This document shows, in pieces, positions 8,540 to 15,668 of a stretch of 64,000 bases of DNA. Each line of letters begins with the position of its first letter. Within the stretch, counting starts at the first letter, position 1. Made by a program: the position numbers and the translations under genes. Source of the stretch: JBFAPK01 sp040676675 (GTDB lineage Bacteria > Actinomycetota > Actinomycetes > Mycobacteriales > Micromonosporaceae); contig NZ_JBFAPK010000033.1 in the NCBI RefSeq assembly GCF_040676675.1, positions 31,348 to 95,347 on the forward strand. Reading direction: 5' to 3'. The notes beneath the pieces are model-generated. The model was not told the DNA's origin. It did not search any database and saw only the letters and a program-made list of their open reading frames with translations.

Positions 8540-8869
8540 ATGACAGCTCCGATCTCCGCCACGGCCGCCGGTTGCGCGGCGCCGGACCAGTCCGCCCCGC
8601 TGCCGGCCGGCCTGGACCTGACGAAGGAAACCGTCATCACCGGCGTGGTCAGCGCCGAGTCCGGCGAGGCCGTGCCCGGGGCGTACGTCCGGCTGCTCGA
8701 CTCGACCGGTGAGTTCACGGCCGAGGTGGTCACCTCGCCGGAGGGCCAGTTCCGGTTCTTCGCGGCGCCGGGCACCTGGACGCTGCGGGCGCTGTCCCGG
8801 CACGGCAACGGCGACACGCTGGTGACCGCCGGTCGCGGCATCACCGAGGTGGGCGTCACCGTCGGCTGA
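8540..8869 (+). CDS. sseC: DUF1416 protein (SseC-like)
   Basis: A 109-aa protein of the actinobacterial DUF1416 family, usually encoded directly after the rhodanese gene (SseC in mycobacteria). After a short N-terminal tail with one Cys, the body reads as a small beta-sandwich of the transthyretin/Cna-B type (ITGVVSAESGEAVPGAYVRLLDSTGEF...EGQFRFFAAPGTWTLRALS). Its biochemical role is not established; thiosulfate or sulfur metabolism is inferred from the fixed gene pair. Its ATG lies 1 nt after the sseA stop. Confidence 0.88.
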   Translation: MTAPISATAAGCAAPDQSAPLPAGLDLTKETVITGVVSAESGEAVPGAYVRLLDSTGEFTAEVVTSPEGQFRFFAAPGTWTLRALSRHGNGDTLVTAGRGITEVGVTVG

Positions 8870-8890
8870 CGTCCGCACCCACGTACCAAA

Positions 8891-8927
8891 CGACCGCCGC
8901 CCGGGCATCGCGCCCGGGCGGCGGTCG
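8891..8927 (+). terminator. Strong terminator of the sseA operon
   Basis: A perfect 16-bp GC-rich stem (8891-8906 with 8912-8927) and a 5-nt loop ATCGC lie 21 bp after the DUF1416 stop. No T-run follows. Confidence 0.8.
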
Positions 8928-9029
8928 TCGTACGGCATTGTGGTGGACAAAGCGGACAAATCAGGTCGATCGGTTCGCTTGGCGAGGAGTGTGAGCGCCG
9001 GCCGATCGACGTCGGCTGGCGGACGTCGT

Positions 9030-9090
9030 CGTCACCTGAACGCCAGTGGCGTTATCCGCGCCCTGTAACGCCTCTGGTGTTCAGGTGACG
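9030..9090 (+). repeat. Long imperfect inverted repeat (25-bp arms, 11-nt loop)
   Basis: Arm 9030-9054 (core CACCTGAACGCCAGTGGCG) pairs with arm 9066-9090 (core CGCCTCTGGTGTTCAGGTG). Only two positions are not Watson-Crick, one of which is a G-U pair in plus-strand RNA. It could be an operator, an RNA hairpin or a palindromic mobile element. Confidence 0.75.
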
Positions 9091-9156
9091 GCGCGCGCAA
9101 GGACCATCGACCGCCAGCGTGGCGTGTTCGGAGAACGGAGCACCGCCGCTCGCGTG

Positions 9157-9209
9157 GGTGGTACACCAGAGACGTCACCGGGGCGGTTTGATGTCTCTGA
9201 CGTACCACC
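9157..9209. repeat. Second inverted repeat (8 + 6 bp arms)
   Basis: GGTGGTAC-acc-AGAGAC (9157-9173) is mirrored by GTCTCT-gac-GTACCACC (9193-9209), giving a 14-bp stem with a 3-by-3 internal loop and a 19-nt apical loop. Confidence 0.7.
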
Positions 9210-9504
9210 GAACGGGCGGGCGTCCCATGATTGTTAGCTGCAAACCGGTGTTTGCGGGCCTCGGGGGCACCGGAACGGGACTAAGGATCAACCACCACCC
9301 GGTCCGTGGCTCCGACCTGCGCCGATGCCATCGCTACAGCGCCTTGTGGAAGTGGTGCTTCGCTGATCCGTCCGGCATGCCGGGCGTGCGTCCCACCTCC
9401 CTGTAGCCGTGCCGGAGGTAGAAACCGGGCGCGGGCTTGGGTCGGCGCCCGTCCATAGGGGGTGCGGCGGCCTGCCCAAGTCACGAGCCGGCCAGCGCGA
9501 CCGC

Positions 9505-9531
9505 CGCACTCCCACCCCGTTGGGAGGTGCG
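9505..9531 (+). promoter_or_regulatory. Hairpin sequestering the ribosome binding site of the small-gene operon
   Basis: CGCACTCCCA (9505-9514) pairs with TGGGAGGTGCG (9521-9531) with a single bulged G. The right arm contains the GGGAGG Shine-Dalgarno and ends one base before ATG 9532. The fold would hide the ribosome binding site and could make translation of the first small gene conditional. Confidence 0.55.
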
Positions 9532-9696
9532 ATGAACTGCCTGCTCGGATGGTTGACCGCCCGACGCCGGGCCCGCCGTGCCGCCGCCGAGGCGGCCGGG
9601 CGACGGCGCGACGCCGCCGAGACCAGCGCCGCGAGGCGGCGGGTCATCGCCGTCGCCCGCAACGAGCATCCGGCAGGCTACCGGGGGCGGCGATGA
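9532..9696 (+). CDS. Small basic protein of unknown function (54 aa)
   Basis: Not recognised. MNCLLGWLTA is followed by an Arg/Ala-rich stretch (RRRARRAAAEAAGRRRDAAE) that should form a strongly basic amphipathic helix; about 17 of 54 residues are Arg. ATG 9532 follows GGGAGG. It overlaps the next gene by ATGA, which supports real, coupled translation. Nucleic-acid or membrane binding is conceivable but unproven. Confidence 0.6.
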   Translation: MNCLLGWLTARRRARRAAAEAAGRRRDAAETSAARRRVIAVARNEHPAGYRGRR

Positions 9697-9893
9697 GGAC
9701 CGAGTACGTGGGGTTGGCTGATGCGATCCAGGATGCGCACCGGGTCATGCAGGTCCATCTGCCGGGGGAGTGGCGTTCGTGCCGGTCGTGCGGTGAGTCG
9801 TACCCGTGTATGCCGCGCCGGGACGCGCGGAGCCTGCTGATCCGCAGCGGCCGGTTGGTGCTGGCCAGGGTGGCGCCGTGGCGGACCCGATGA
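9693..9893 (+). CDS. Small CxxCG...PC protein (66 aa)
   Basis: Not recognised as a named family. After an N-terminal helix (YVGLADAIQDAHRVMQVH) comes CRSCGESYPCMPRRDA, a three-cysteine motif that could bind a metal if one more ligand is supplied. ATG 9693 overlaps the preceding stop by ATGA, and its own stop overlaps the next ATG in the same way. I recall similar CxxCG..YPC small proteins from Micromonosporaceae, without a known role. Confidence 0.62.
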   Translation: MRTEYVGLADAIQDAHRVMQVHLPGEWRSCRSCGESYPCMPRRDARSLLIRSGRLVLARVAPWRTR

Positions 9894-10198
9894 GCCGCGA
9901 CGGCCGGGAGCCGGGGCGGGATTCGGGGCCGGTGGCCGGGTCTGGCGCGGACGTGCCGAAGCTGCCCTGGGGCACGGTCGTGCGGTTGCCGGCCGGCGAG
10001 TGGTACCCACGACCGGATGTCGCGGCCGATCATCACATTCACCTGCGGGTGGTGGACACGCAGCCGGCCGCCGAACCGGGTCGGGCGTGGTTGCTGGCGC
10101 ACGGTATCTCCTGCACGTGGCAGTCGGTGGACTGTCACGGGCCGTGGTGCTGGGAGGTGCAGGTGTCGGTCGAGGCGCTGCGGCGGGCGTTGTCGTGA
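9890..10198 (+). CDS. Hypothetical protein (102 aa) of the small-gene operon
   Basis: Not recognised. A disordered N-terminus precedes a compact Trp/His-rich domain from about residue 25 (LPWGTVVRLPAGEWYPRP ... ISCTWQSVDCHGPWCWEVQVSVEALRRALS) with three Cys and several aromatic residues. No signal peptide or membrane segment is seen. ATG 9890 overlaps the previous stop; an alternative GTG at 9878 would lengthen it by four residues. Its stop overlaps the next GTG. Confidence 0.6.
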   Translation: MSRDGREPGRDSGPVAGSGADVPKLPWGTVVRLPAGEWYPRPDVAADHHIHLRVVDTQPAAEPGRAWLLAHGISCTWQSVDCHGPWCWEVQVSVEALRRALS

Positions 10199-10530
10199 GC
10201 GGTACCCAGGACCGGCTGCCGCTCGGCCCGCCCGGACCGTCCGGGGTCCGGGTCGGGCCGGGCATTCCGACTGCCGGCGAGATCGTTCAGGTCTCCCGCG
10301 CGGCGAGTGTTCAGTTCGTCGACGCGTTCTGGTTCCGGGTGATCCGGGCGCACGACTGGTCGACGTACGAGGGGTGGGTGTGGCTGGACGGGTACGTCCT
10401 GGATGGTCGGGGTGACGCGGTCGAGCGGCGGACGATCTGGGTGCAGTACGCCGGGCTGCGCCGGGTCCGGCCGCGAGCGTCGACACCGCGCCAGCCGGTA
10501 CGCACGAACCGGTCCCCGATACGGCGGTGA
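10195..10530 (+). CDS. Hypothetical protein (111 aa), last gene of the small-gene operon
   Basis: Not recognised. The central part reads as beta-strands (EIVQVSRAASVQFVDAFWFRVIRAHDWSTYEGWVWLDGYVLD...RRTIWVQYAGLRRV), rich in Trp, Tyr and Phe, and the C-terminal tail is basic. GTG 10195 overlaps the upstream stop by GTGA, so all four genes appear translationally coupled. The operon ends at a bidirectional terminator. Confidence 0.6.
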   Translation: MSGTQDRLPLGPPGPSGVRVGPGIPTAGEIVQVSRAASVQFVDAFWFRVIRAHDWSTYEGWVWLDGYVLDGRGDAVERRTIWVQYAGLRRVRPRASTPRQPVRTNRSPIRR

Positions 10531-10557
10531 CCGCCGGACCCGACTGGGGTCCGGCGG
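10531..10557. terminator. Bidirectional terminator
   Basis: An 11-bp perfect stem, CCGCCGGACCC (10531-10541) with GGGTCCGGCGG (10547-10557) and a 5-nt loop, lies between the convergent small-gene operon and the first protease gene. Confidence 0.75.
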
Positions 10558-10585
10558 CCACCGGTAATCAGGTGTCGGTTATTCG

Positions 10586-10905
10586 GGTGCTGGTCAGATT
10601 CCGCCGACCCGGCTGTCGCAGGGGGAGACGGGATCGAGGGTGAAGTCGAGGGTCGACACGAAGCCGGCCTCGATCTGTTGGTTCGTCACCTCGGGGATCC
10701 AGCCGTCCTTGGCGACGATGACCTGGTACTTGCCCTTTGGCAGCCAGTAGGCGTACTTGCCCTGGCCGTCGGCGGTGAGGGTGTAGCCGGCCTTGGTGCC
10801 GAGGTTGAGCCGGATGGTGGCCTTGACCGGTACGCGGGTGCCGTCGCAGGTCTGGCCGGTGACGGTGCCCTGGACCTTGCCCCAGGTCTCCGGCGGCGAG
10901 ACGTT
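10586..10905 (-). repeat. Near-identical 320-bp repeat, copy 1 (protease 1 3' end)
   Basis: Comparison with 15349-15668 shows only three substitutions in 320 bp, including silent sites, and no gaps. The two genes differ far more elsewhere. The segment encodes the last ~100 codons plus the stop and a few bases beyond. Confidence 0.9.
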
Positions 10906-13900
10906 GAGCTTGATCCCCACGCTCGACACCTGGTACGGGGTGTTGGACTTGAAGCCCAGCTCACCCGTGTAGGTGCCCGGCTGGTCGACCCCGGCCTCGG
11001 CGGTGGCGGTCAGCGTGACCGTCACCTTCTGCGACGCGCCCGGCGCCAACGTGAACGTGGTCGGTGACTCGCTCAGCCACGACACGTCCCCGGCCTGGTC
11101 GCAGAGTTCGAGGCCGCCGAGCCGCTCGACCTCCTTGGCTCCCACGAAGGACGACGGCGAACCGCCGATCTTGTAGGCGCCGCAGGCGCCGGCACCCCGG
11201 TACCGGAGGAACTGGTTGTTCGGCAGGTCCCGCCACGCCCCGGCGGCCGGGTCGTACCCGACGGTCCGGTTGGTGATCGCGGTCGAGTTGCCGGTCACCC
11301 CGCCCGAGATGACGAGCAGGCCACCGGCGGCCGCGTACTGGGAACCCCACAGGTCGATCGGCAGGTCGGGCAGGGCCGTCCAGGTCCCGCCCGCCGGGTC
11401 GTACGAGTAGGCGTCCTTGTACGCGGTCGTGCCCGCCGAGCCGCCGCCGCAGTAGACGCTGGTGCCGATGCCGCCGCAGGAGCCCCAGGCGAAGGCGTGC
11501 GGGTAGTTGGCGCCGGTGCTGAACGCGCCGGTCGCCGGGTCGAAGACGACCGTCTTGTTCGAACTGGCGCAGCTACCGTCGCTGCAGCCACCGACCAGGT
11601 AGACCACGCCGTCGACCACGGCCGCGCCGGCCGCCGCCGTCGGTGCCGGGTTGGTCGCGCCGGCCACGGTGCTCCAGGCGTTGCTCGCCGGGTCGTAGAC
11701 GTCGACCGAGGCGACCGGCGCCCCGCTCGCGCTCCACCCGCCGAGGACGTAGAGCTTGCCGTTCACCGCCACCGCCGAGGCCTTCGCCCGCGCGGTCGGC
11801 AGGTCCGGCAGCGCGCTCCAGCTGTTCGCCTCGGGGTCGTAGACCCACGCCTTGCGCTCGTTGCCGGTGTTGGTGCCGCCGCCGACGGAGTAGACCTTCC
11901 CGTCGAGCGCCGCCGCGGCGTTGTCGTAGATCGCCGCCGGGAGGTCGGCGACCCGGGCCCAGGCCTCGTCCACCTGCGGGGCGGCCGAGACCGGGGCGGC
12001 CCCGTACCGGACGCCGGTGCTGGCGGTGGTGAGGCCCTTCACCTTCTGCTCGGTCGGCTTCGCGCCGGTGAGCGAGAGCAGCGAGAACTGGCCGGAACGC
12101 TCCAGCAGCTCCACCGTCGCCGGCGCGCTACCGGTGTTCTTCAGCGTCACCGTCGTGCTGCGGGTGCTGCCGTACGGCTGGTGCGACTCGATGTTGCCGC
12201 CGGTGACGCTCAGCCGGCCGGCCTTGAGGGCGAAGTCGGCCTTGCGGGTGCCGTTGGTGACCACCGAAACCTGCTTCGACAGCGACTCGTACGGCGTCTT
12301 CACGGCCGTGAACGGGTGCTCGCCGCTCAGGCTGGAGAAGAGCCAGTAGAAGCCGTCGCCGATGTTCGGGTCGTCCGGGGTCGCCGCGCTGACGCCCTTC
12401 TCGGTCGCCGCGTCCGGGCTGGACACGGTCACCCCGTTGAGCGCGGTACCGGTGTTCTTGTCGGTGGTGAAGCCGGCGACCAGGCCACCCCCGGTCGGGG
12501 TGCAGACCCGGTTGACCACCTGCAGGTTGTCGATCTCCCACCACCAGGCGAAGGTGCCCCGGAAGCGGAACCGGATCTGGACGTTGGCCTTGCCGGCGAC
12601 CGGGGCGAGCGAGACCTCCTCGACCACCGGGCCGCGCCGGCTGGCGGTCTGGTGCCAGACGTTGGCCCAGGTGGCGCCGCCGTCGCTGGTCACGTCGATG
12701 TCGGCGCTGTCGCCGCTGTTCACCGCCCGCCAGTCGCTGTTGAACTTCACGTACGGCGCGCTGACGGCCGAGAAGTCGAGCGCCGGCGTGACCAGGTCGG
12801 TGTCCTGGGTGTTGCCGGTACCGAGCTGGTCGCTGTCGACGATCGCGAAGCCGCCGCTGCCGCCGGTGAGGTTGCCCCGGCGGCCGAGGTCCTCGAAGGT
12901 CCAGCCGCCGTCCTCGGTCCGGTTCACCACGGACCAGCCGGCCGGCTTGGCGGTGGTGTCGAAGCTCTCGGCGAGCAGCGGCGTACCGACGCTGACCGAG
13001 TAACCGGCGGCGGTGCAGGCGGCCTGCACCGGTACCGGGATGTTGACGGTGGTCGCGGCGGCGGCGACCGCCACGTCCCGGGTCACCGTCTGGTAGCCCG
13101 GGTAGCGGGCGCTGACGGTCAGCCGGTAGCTCGCGTTGCCCGGCACCGAGAAGGAGTACCTGCCGGTGATCGGGTCGGTGAAGACCGGGCCGCCCGGCTT
13201 GCCCGCGATCTCGATCGACGCGTACAGCGGCCAGCCGTGCCCCGAGCCGTCGGTGACCTTGCCGGAGACGGTGACCGTCGGCGCGGCGACCAGCGCGAAG
13301 TTCTTCGTGACCGCGCCGCCCTCACCGACGGTGACGGTCGCGGTCTGGCCCGCGTAGCCGTACGCGCTGACGCTCAGCTCGAACGTGCCGGCCTCGACGG
13401 TGAGCGCGTAGCGGCCGTCCGCGCCGGTGGTGGCGGTGCGGGACCCGGCGCTGACCGTCGCGCCGGCCACCGGGGCGCCGCCCGCGGAGTTGGTGACGGT
13501 ACCGCTGACCCGGCCGATCGGTCCGCGCGGTGCGGCCGTGACGGCCTGGTACACGTTGAGCCGGCCCTCGCCGAAGATGTTGTTGTCGTCGACGGTGCCG
13601 CCGCAGCCGAGCGCGTTGACGTCGGTGGCGGTCTGGTCGAGCAGCGCCTCGGTGGCGGTGATGTCACCGCGCAGGCTGGACGCGGCGGCCCAGATCAGTG
13701 CGACGGCCCCGGCGAGGTGCGGGGTCGCCATCGAGGTGCCGTTGAAGGCGGCGTAGCCGCCGCCCGGGATGCTGGAGCGCACGTTGACGCCCGGAGCGGC
13801 GATGTCCGGCTTGGTGCGGCCGTCGAGGGTCGGTCCCTTGTTCGAGAAGCTGCCGATGTTGTTGTTGACGTCGTACGCGCCCACGGCGTACGAGGAGAGG

Positions 13901-14985
13901 TTGTCACCGGGCGAGCTGGCCGAGCCGCAGGGGGCCGTGCCGAGGGTGTTGCCGGAGGCGAACGCCGGGAAGATGCCGGCCGCGCGCCAGGCGGTGACGG
14001 TCTGCTCGTACCAGGTGTCGCCGCGACCGCCGCCCCAGGAGTTGTTCACGATGTCCGGGTGCAGGTCGGGGCGCGGGTTCTGGCCGTTGAGGTCGGTCGG
14101 GGCGAGGACCCACTGGCCGGAGGCGAGCAGCGAGTCCTCGGAGCAGTTGTCGCTCTCGCAGCCCTTCGCGGCGATCCACTTGGCACCCGGGGCGACGCCG
14201 ACCTGGTTGCCCGCGCCGTCGTCGCCGACCATGGTCCCCATCGTGTGGGTGCCGTGGTCGTTGTTGTCGCAGGGCGCGGCCGTCGCGCAGACCTCGGCGG
14301 GGTCGAACCAGTTGTAGTTGTGGTCGAAGCTGCCGTTGCCCAGGTTGCCGCGGTACTTGCCGACCAGCGCCGGGTGGTCGTACTCGACGCCGGTGTCGAT
14401 GTTGGCGACGACGATGCCCTCGCCGCGGTCGCCGTACTCGGACCAGACCCGGGGTGCCTCGATGTTGGTCAGGCCCCACTCGGCGGCGGCGGGGGCGGCC
14501 GTGGTGCTGGCCGTCCGCGCGGTCGGCTTGACCAGGGGGTAGACCTTCACCGGCTCGATCCGGGCCACCTCGGGGCGGGCGGCGATCGAGTCGACGAGGG
14601 CCTTGTCGCCGCGTACCCGCAGCGCGTTGGCGATCCAGTACGAGGTGTAGTCGATCTTCTTGGCGTCCAGGTCGGCCCGGAGCCCGGCCTGGCTGCGCTC
14701 GGCGGTACCGGTCAGCTGCCGGTAGACCTCGGTGGCCTTCGCGCCGGAGTCGCGCGGGCCGGCCGTACCGTCGAACGTGGCCCGGTCCCGGAGATAGACC
14801 ATGAAGTCGGTGCTCTCCTGGCCGGAGAGCGCCTTGAGTACCTGCGCGTCCACCGTGGCGCTCGGGGTGGCGGCCGAGGCGAGCACGGGCTGCGCCGTGA
14901 CGCCGAGCACGACCGCCGCGAGGACGGTGAGCGAACGCCGGAGTCTGGACCGGCCCATGGCCCAGCTCCCTCGTCGTCGTGACAT
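10594..14985 (-). CDS. Secreted multidomain subtilase with kelch repeats (paralogue 1)
   Basis: Large secreted serine peptidase, 1463 aa from ATG 14985 (GGGGAGGAAAC just upstream). Domain order: Sec signal peptide (about 1-38), an I9-like propeptide (about 45-150), and an S8 catalytic domain (about 170-490) with Asp197 (ANIDTG), His244 (DHGTH), oxyanion Asn346 (ASGNT) and Ser418 (GTSMATPH). Carboxypeptidase-regulatory-like beta domains follow, then a MAM/choice-of-anchor-like module (GWSVVNRTEDGGWTF...), about five kelch repeats (e.g. KVYSVGGG, KLYVLGGW, PEANSWSALPDLP), and a final carboxypeptidase-regulatory-like domain. There is no LPXTG or membrane anchor, so it is probably released. Its tandem paralogue lies just upstream. 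Confidence 0.92.
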   Translation of the reverse strand: MSRRRGSWAMGRSRLRRSLTVLAAVVLGVTAQPVLASAATPSATVDAQVLKALSGQESTDFMVYLRDRATFDGTAGPRDSGAKATEVYRQLTGTAERSQAGLRADLDAKKIDYTSYWIANALRVRGDKALVDSIAARPEVARIEPVKVYPLVKPTARTASTTAAPAAAEWGLTNIEAPRVWSEYGDRGEGIVVANIDTGVEYDHPALVGKYRGNLGNGSFDHNYNWFDPAEVCATAAPCDNNDHGTHTMGTMVGDDGAGNQVGVAPGAKWIAAKGCESDNCSEDSLLASGQWVLAPTDLNGQNPRPDLHPDIVNNSWGGGRGDTWYEQTVTAWRAAGIFPAFASGNTLGTAPCGSASSPGDNLSSYAVGAYDVNNNIGSFSNKGPTLDGRTKPDIAAPGVNVRSSIPGGGYAAFNGTSMATPHLAGAVALIWAAASSLRGDITATEALLDQTATDVNALGCGGTVDDNNIFGEGRLNVYQAVTAAPRGPIGRVSGTVTNSAGGAPVAGATVSAGSRTATTGADGRYALTVEAGTFELSVSAYGYAGQTATVTVGEGGAVTKNFALVAAPTVTVSGKVTDGSGHGWPLYASIEIAGKPGGPVFTDPITGRYSFSVPGNASYRLTVSARYPGYQTVTRDVAVAAAATTVNIPVPVQAACTAAGYSVSVGTPLLAESFDTTAKPAGWSVVNRTEDGGWTFEDLGRRGNLTGGSGGFAIVDSDQLGTGNTQDTDLVTPALDFSAVSAPYVKFNSDWRAVNSGDSADIDVTSDGGATWANVWHQTASRRGPVVEEVSLAPVAGKANVQIRFRFRGTFAWWWEIDNLQVVNRVCTPTGGGLVAGFTTDKNTGTALNGVTVSSPDAATEKGVSAATPDDPNIGDGFYWLFSSLSGEHPFTAVKTPYESLSKQVSVVTNGTRKADFALKAGRLSVTGGNIESHQPYGSTRSTTVTLKNTGSAPATVELLERSGQFSLLSLTGAKPTEQKVKGLTTASTGVRYGAAPVSAAPQVDEAWARVADLPAAIYDNAAAALDGKVYSVGGGTNTGNERKAWVYDPEANSWSALPDLPTARAKASAVAVNGKLYVLGGWSASGAPVASVDVYDPASNAWSTVAGATNPAPTAAAGAAVVDGVVYLVGGCSDGSCASSNKTVVFDPATGAFSTGANYPHAFAWGSCGGIGTSVYCGGGSAGTTAYKDAYSYDPAGGTWTALPDLPIDLWGSQYAAAGGLLVISGGVTGNSTAITNRTVGYDPAAGAWRDLPNNQFLRYRGAGACGAYKIGGSPSSFVGAKEVERLGGLELCDQAGDVSWLSESPTTFTLAPGASQKVTVTLTATAEAGVDQPGTYTGELGFKSNTPYQVSSVGIKLNVSPPETWGKVQGTVTGQTCDGTRVPVKATIRLNLGTKAGYTLTADGQGKYAYWLPKGKYQVIVAKDGWIPEVTNQQIEAGFVSTLDFTLDPVSPCDSRVGGI

Positions 14986-15142
14986 GTTTCCTCCCCACGT
15001 ATTCGGTGCCCCGGTCCCCACCGGTCACCGATCGGGCGGTACCGGGATGTCCCGTACCGCCGGCCGCGCGCGGGGGTGGTCTCGGGTAACTGAAGGTGGC
15101 CCCCGCGTCGGCTATGAGTCATGCTGTGCGTCGCAGTGTTAA

Positions 15143-15200
15143 TGATCAATGCCTCTCGATGAGCAGTATTCGGGCAGTAGCTGGGCGGGATTGGGTCAGC
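15143..15200 (-). promoter_or_regulatory. 58-nt conserved upstream element, copy 1
   Basis: It aligns without gaps to 19898-19955 at 41 of 58 positions. The best-kept core, read on the plus strand, is GCAG-T/C-ATTCGGGCAGT (about 15161-15178), flanked by TGATCAA and GGTCAGC. It lies about 158 bp before the start codon of protease 1, nearly the same distance as copy 2. A shared promoter or operator is likely. Confidence 0.55.
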
Positions 15201-15285
15201 GACCCGACCCGTCGTACTGATCTTGGTCGATTGATCTCTCGACCGACGCCGCTGCGAATGCCCGCGCGACGGGCGCAGATGCGGC

Positions 15286-15321
15286 GGTGGCCGCCGGATC
15301 GCGGGGGATCCGGCGGCCACC
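15286..15321 (-). terminator. Terminator of protease 2
   Basis: A 15-bp perfect stem (GGTGGCCGCCGGATC at 15286-15300 with GATCCGGCGGCCACC at 15307-15321) lies 36 bp beyond the protease 2 stop. Confidence 0.75.
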
Positions 15322-15348
15322 GATGGTGCGATGTAGATCGATGGATCA

Positions 15349-15668
15349 GGTGCTGGTCAGATTCCGCCGACCCGGCTGTCGCAGGGGGAGACGGGATCGA
15401 GGGTCAGGTCGAGGGTCGACACGAAGCCGGCCTCGATCTGTTGGTTCGTCACCTCGGGGATCCAGCCGTCCTTGGCGACGATGACCTGGTACTTGCCCTT
15501 CGGCAGCCAGTAGGCGTACTTGCCCTGGCCGTCGGCGGTGAGGGTGTAGCCGGCCTTGGTGCCGAGGTTGAGCCGGATGGTGGCCTTGACCGGTACGCGG
15601 GTGCCGTCGCAGGTCTGGCCGGTGACGGTGCCCTGGACCTTGCCCCAGGTCTCCGGCGGCGAGACGTT
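15349..15668 (-). repeat. Near-identical 320-bp repeat, copy 2 (protease 2 3' end)
   Basis: Partner of 10586-10905, with three substitutions in 320 bp. It encodes the C-terminal carboxypeptidase-regulatory-like domain. Confidence 0.9.

Larger units (their letters stand above)
8928..9531. other. 604-bp non-coding stretch rich in inverted repeats
   Basis: No convincing gene is present in any frame. The stretch holds two long inverted repeats (9030-9090 and 9157-9209) and ends in a hairpin over the ribosome binding site of the following gene. It probably contains the promoter and a structured leader of the four small genes downstream. Confidence 0.6.
14986..15356. other. Intergenic region between the two protease genes
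   Basis: 371 bp without a gene. It carries the terminator of protease 2, then a 58-nt element shared with the region upstream of protease 2, and an upstream leader of about 150 bp for protease 1. Confidence 0.7.

Noticed and set aside
9046..9406. Small ORFs within 9046-9406
   Set aside because: They lack ribosome binding sites, cross the inverted repeats and show no coding periodicity by eye.
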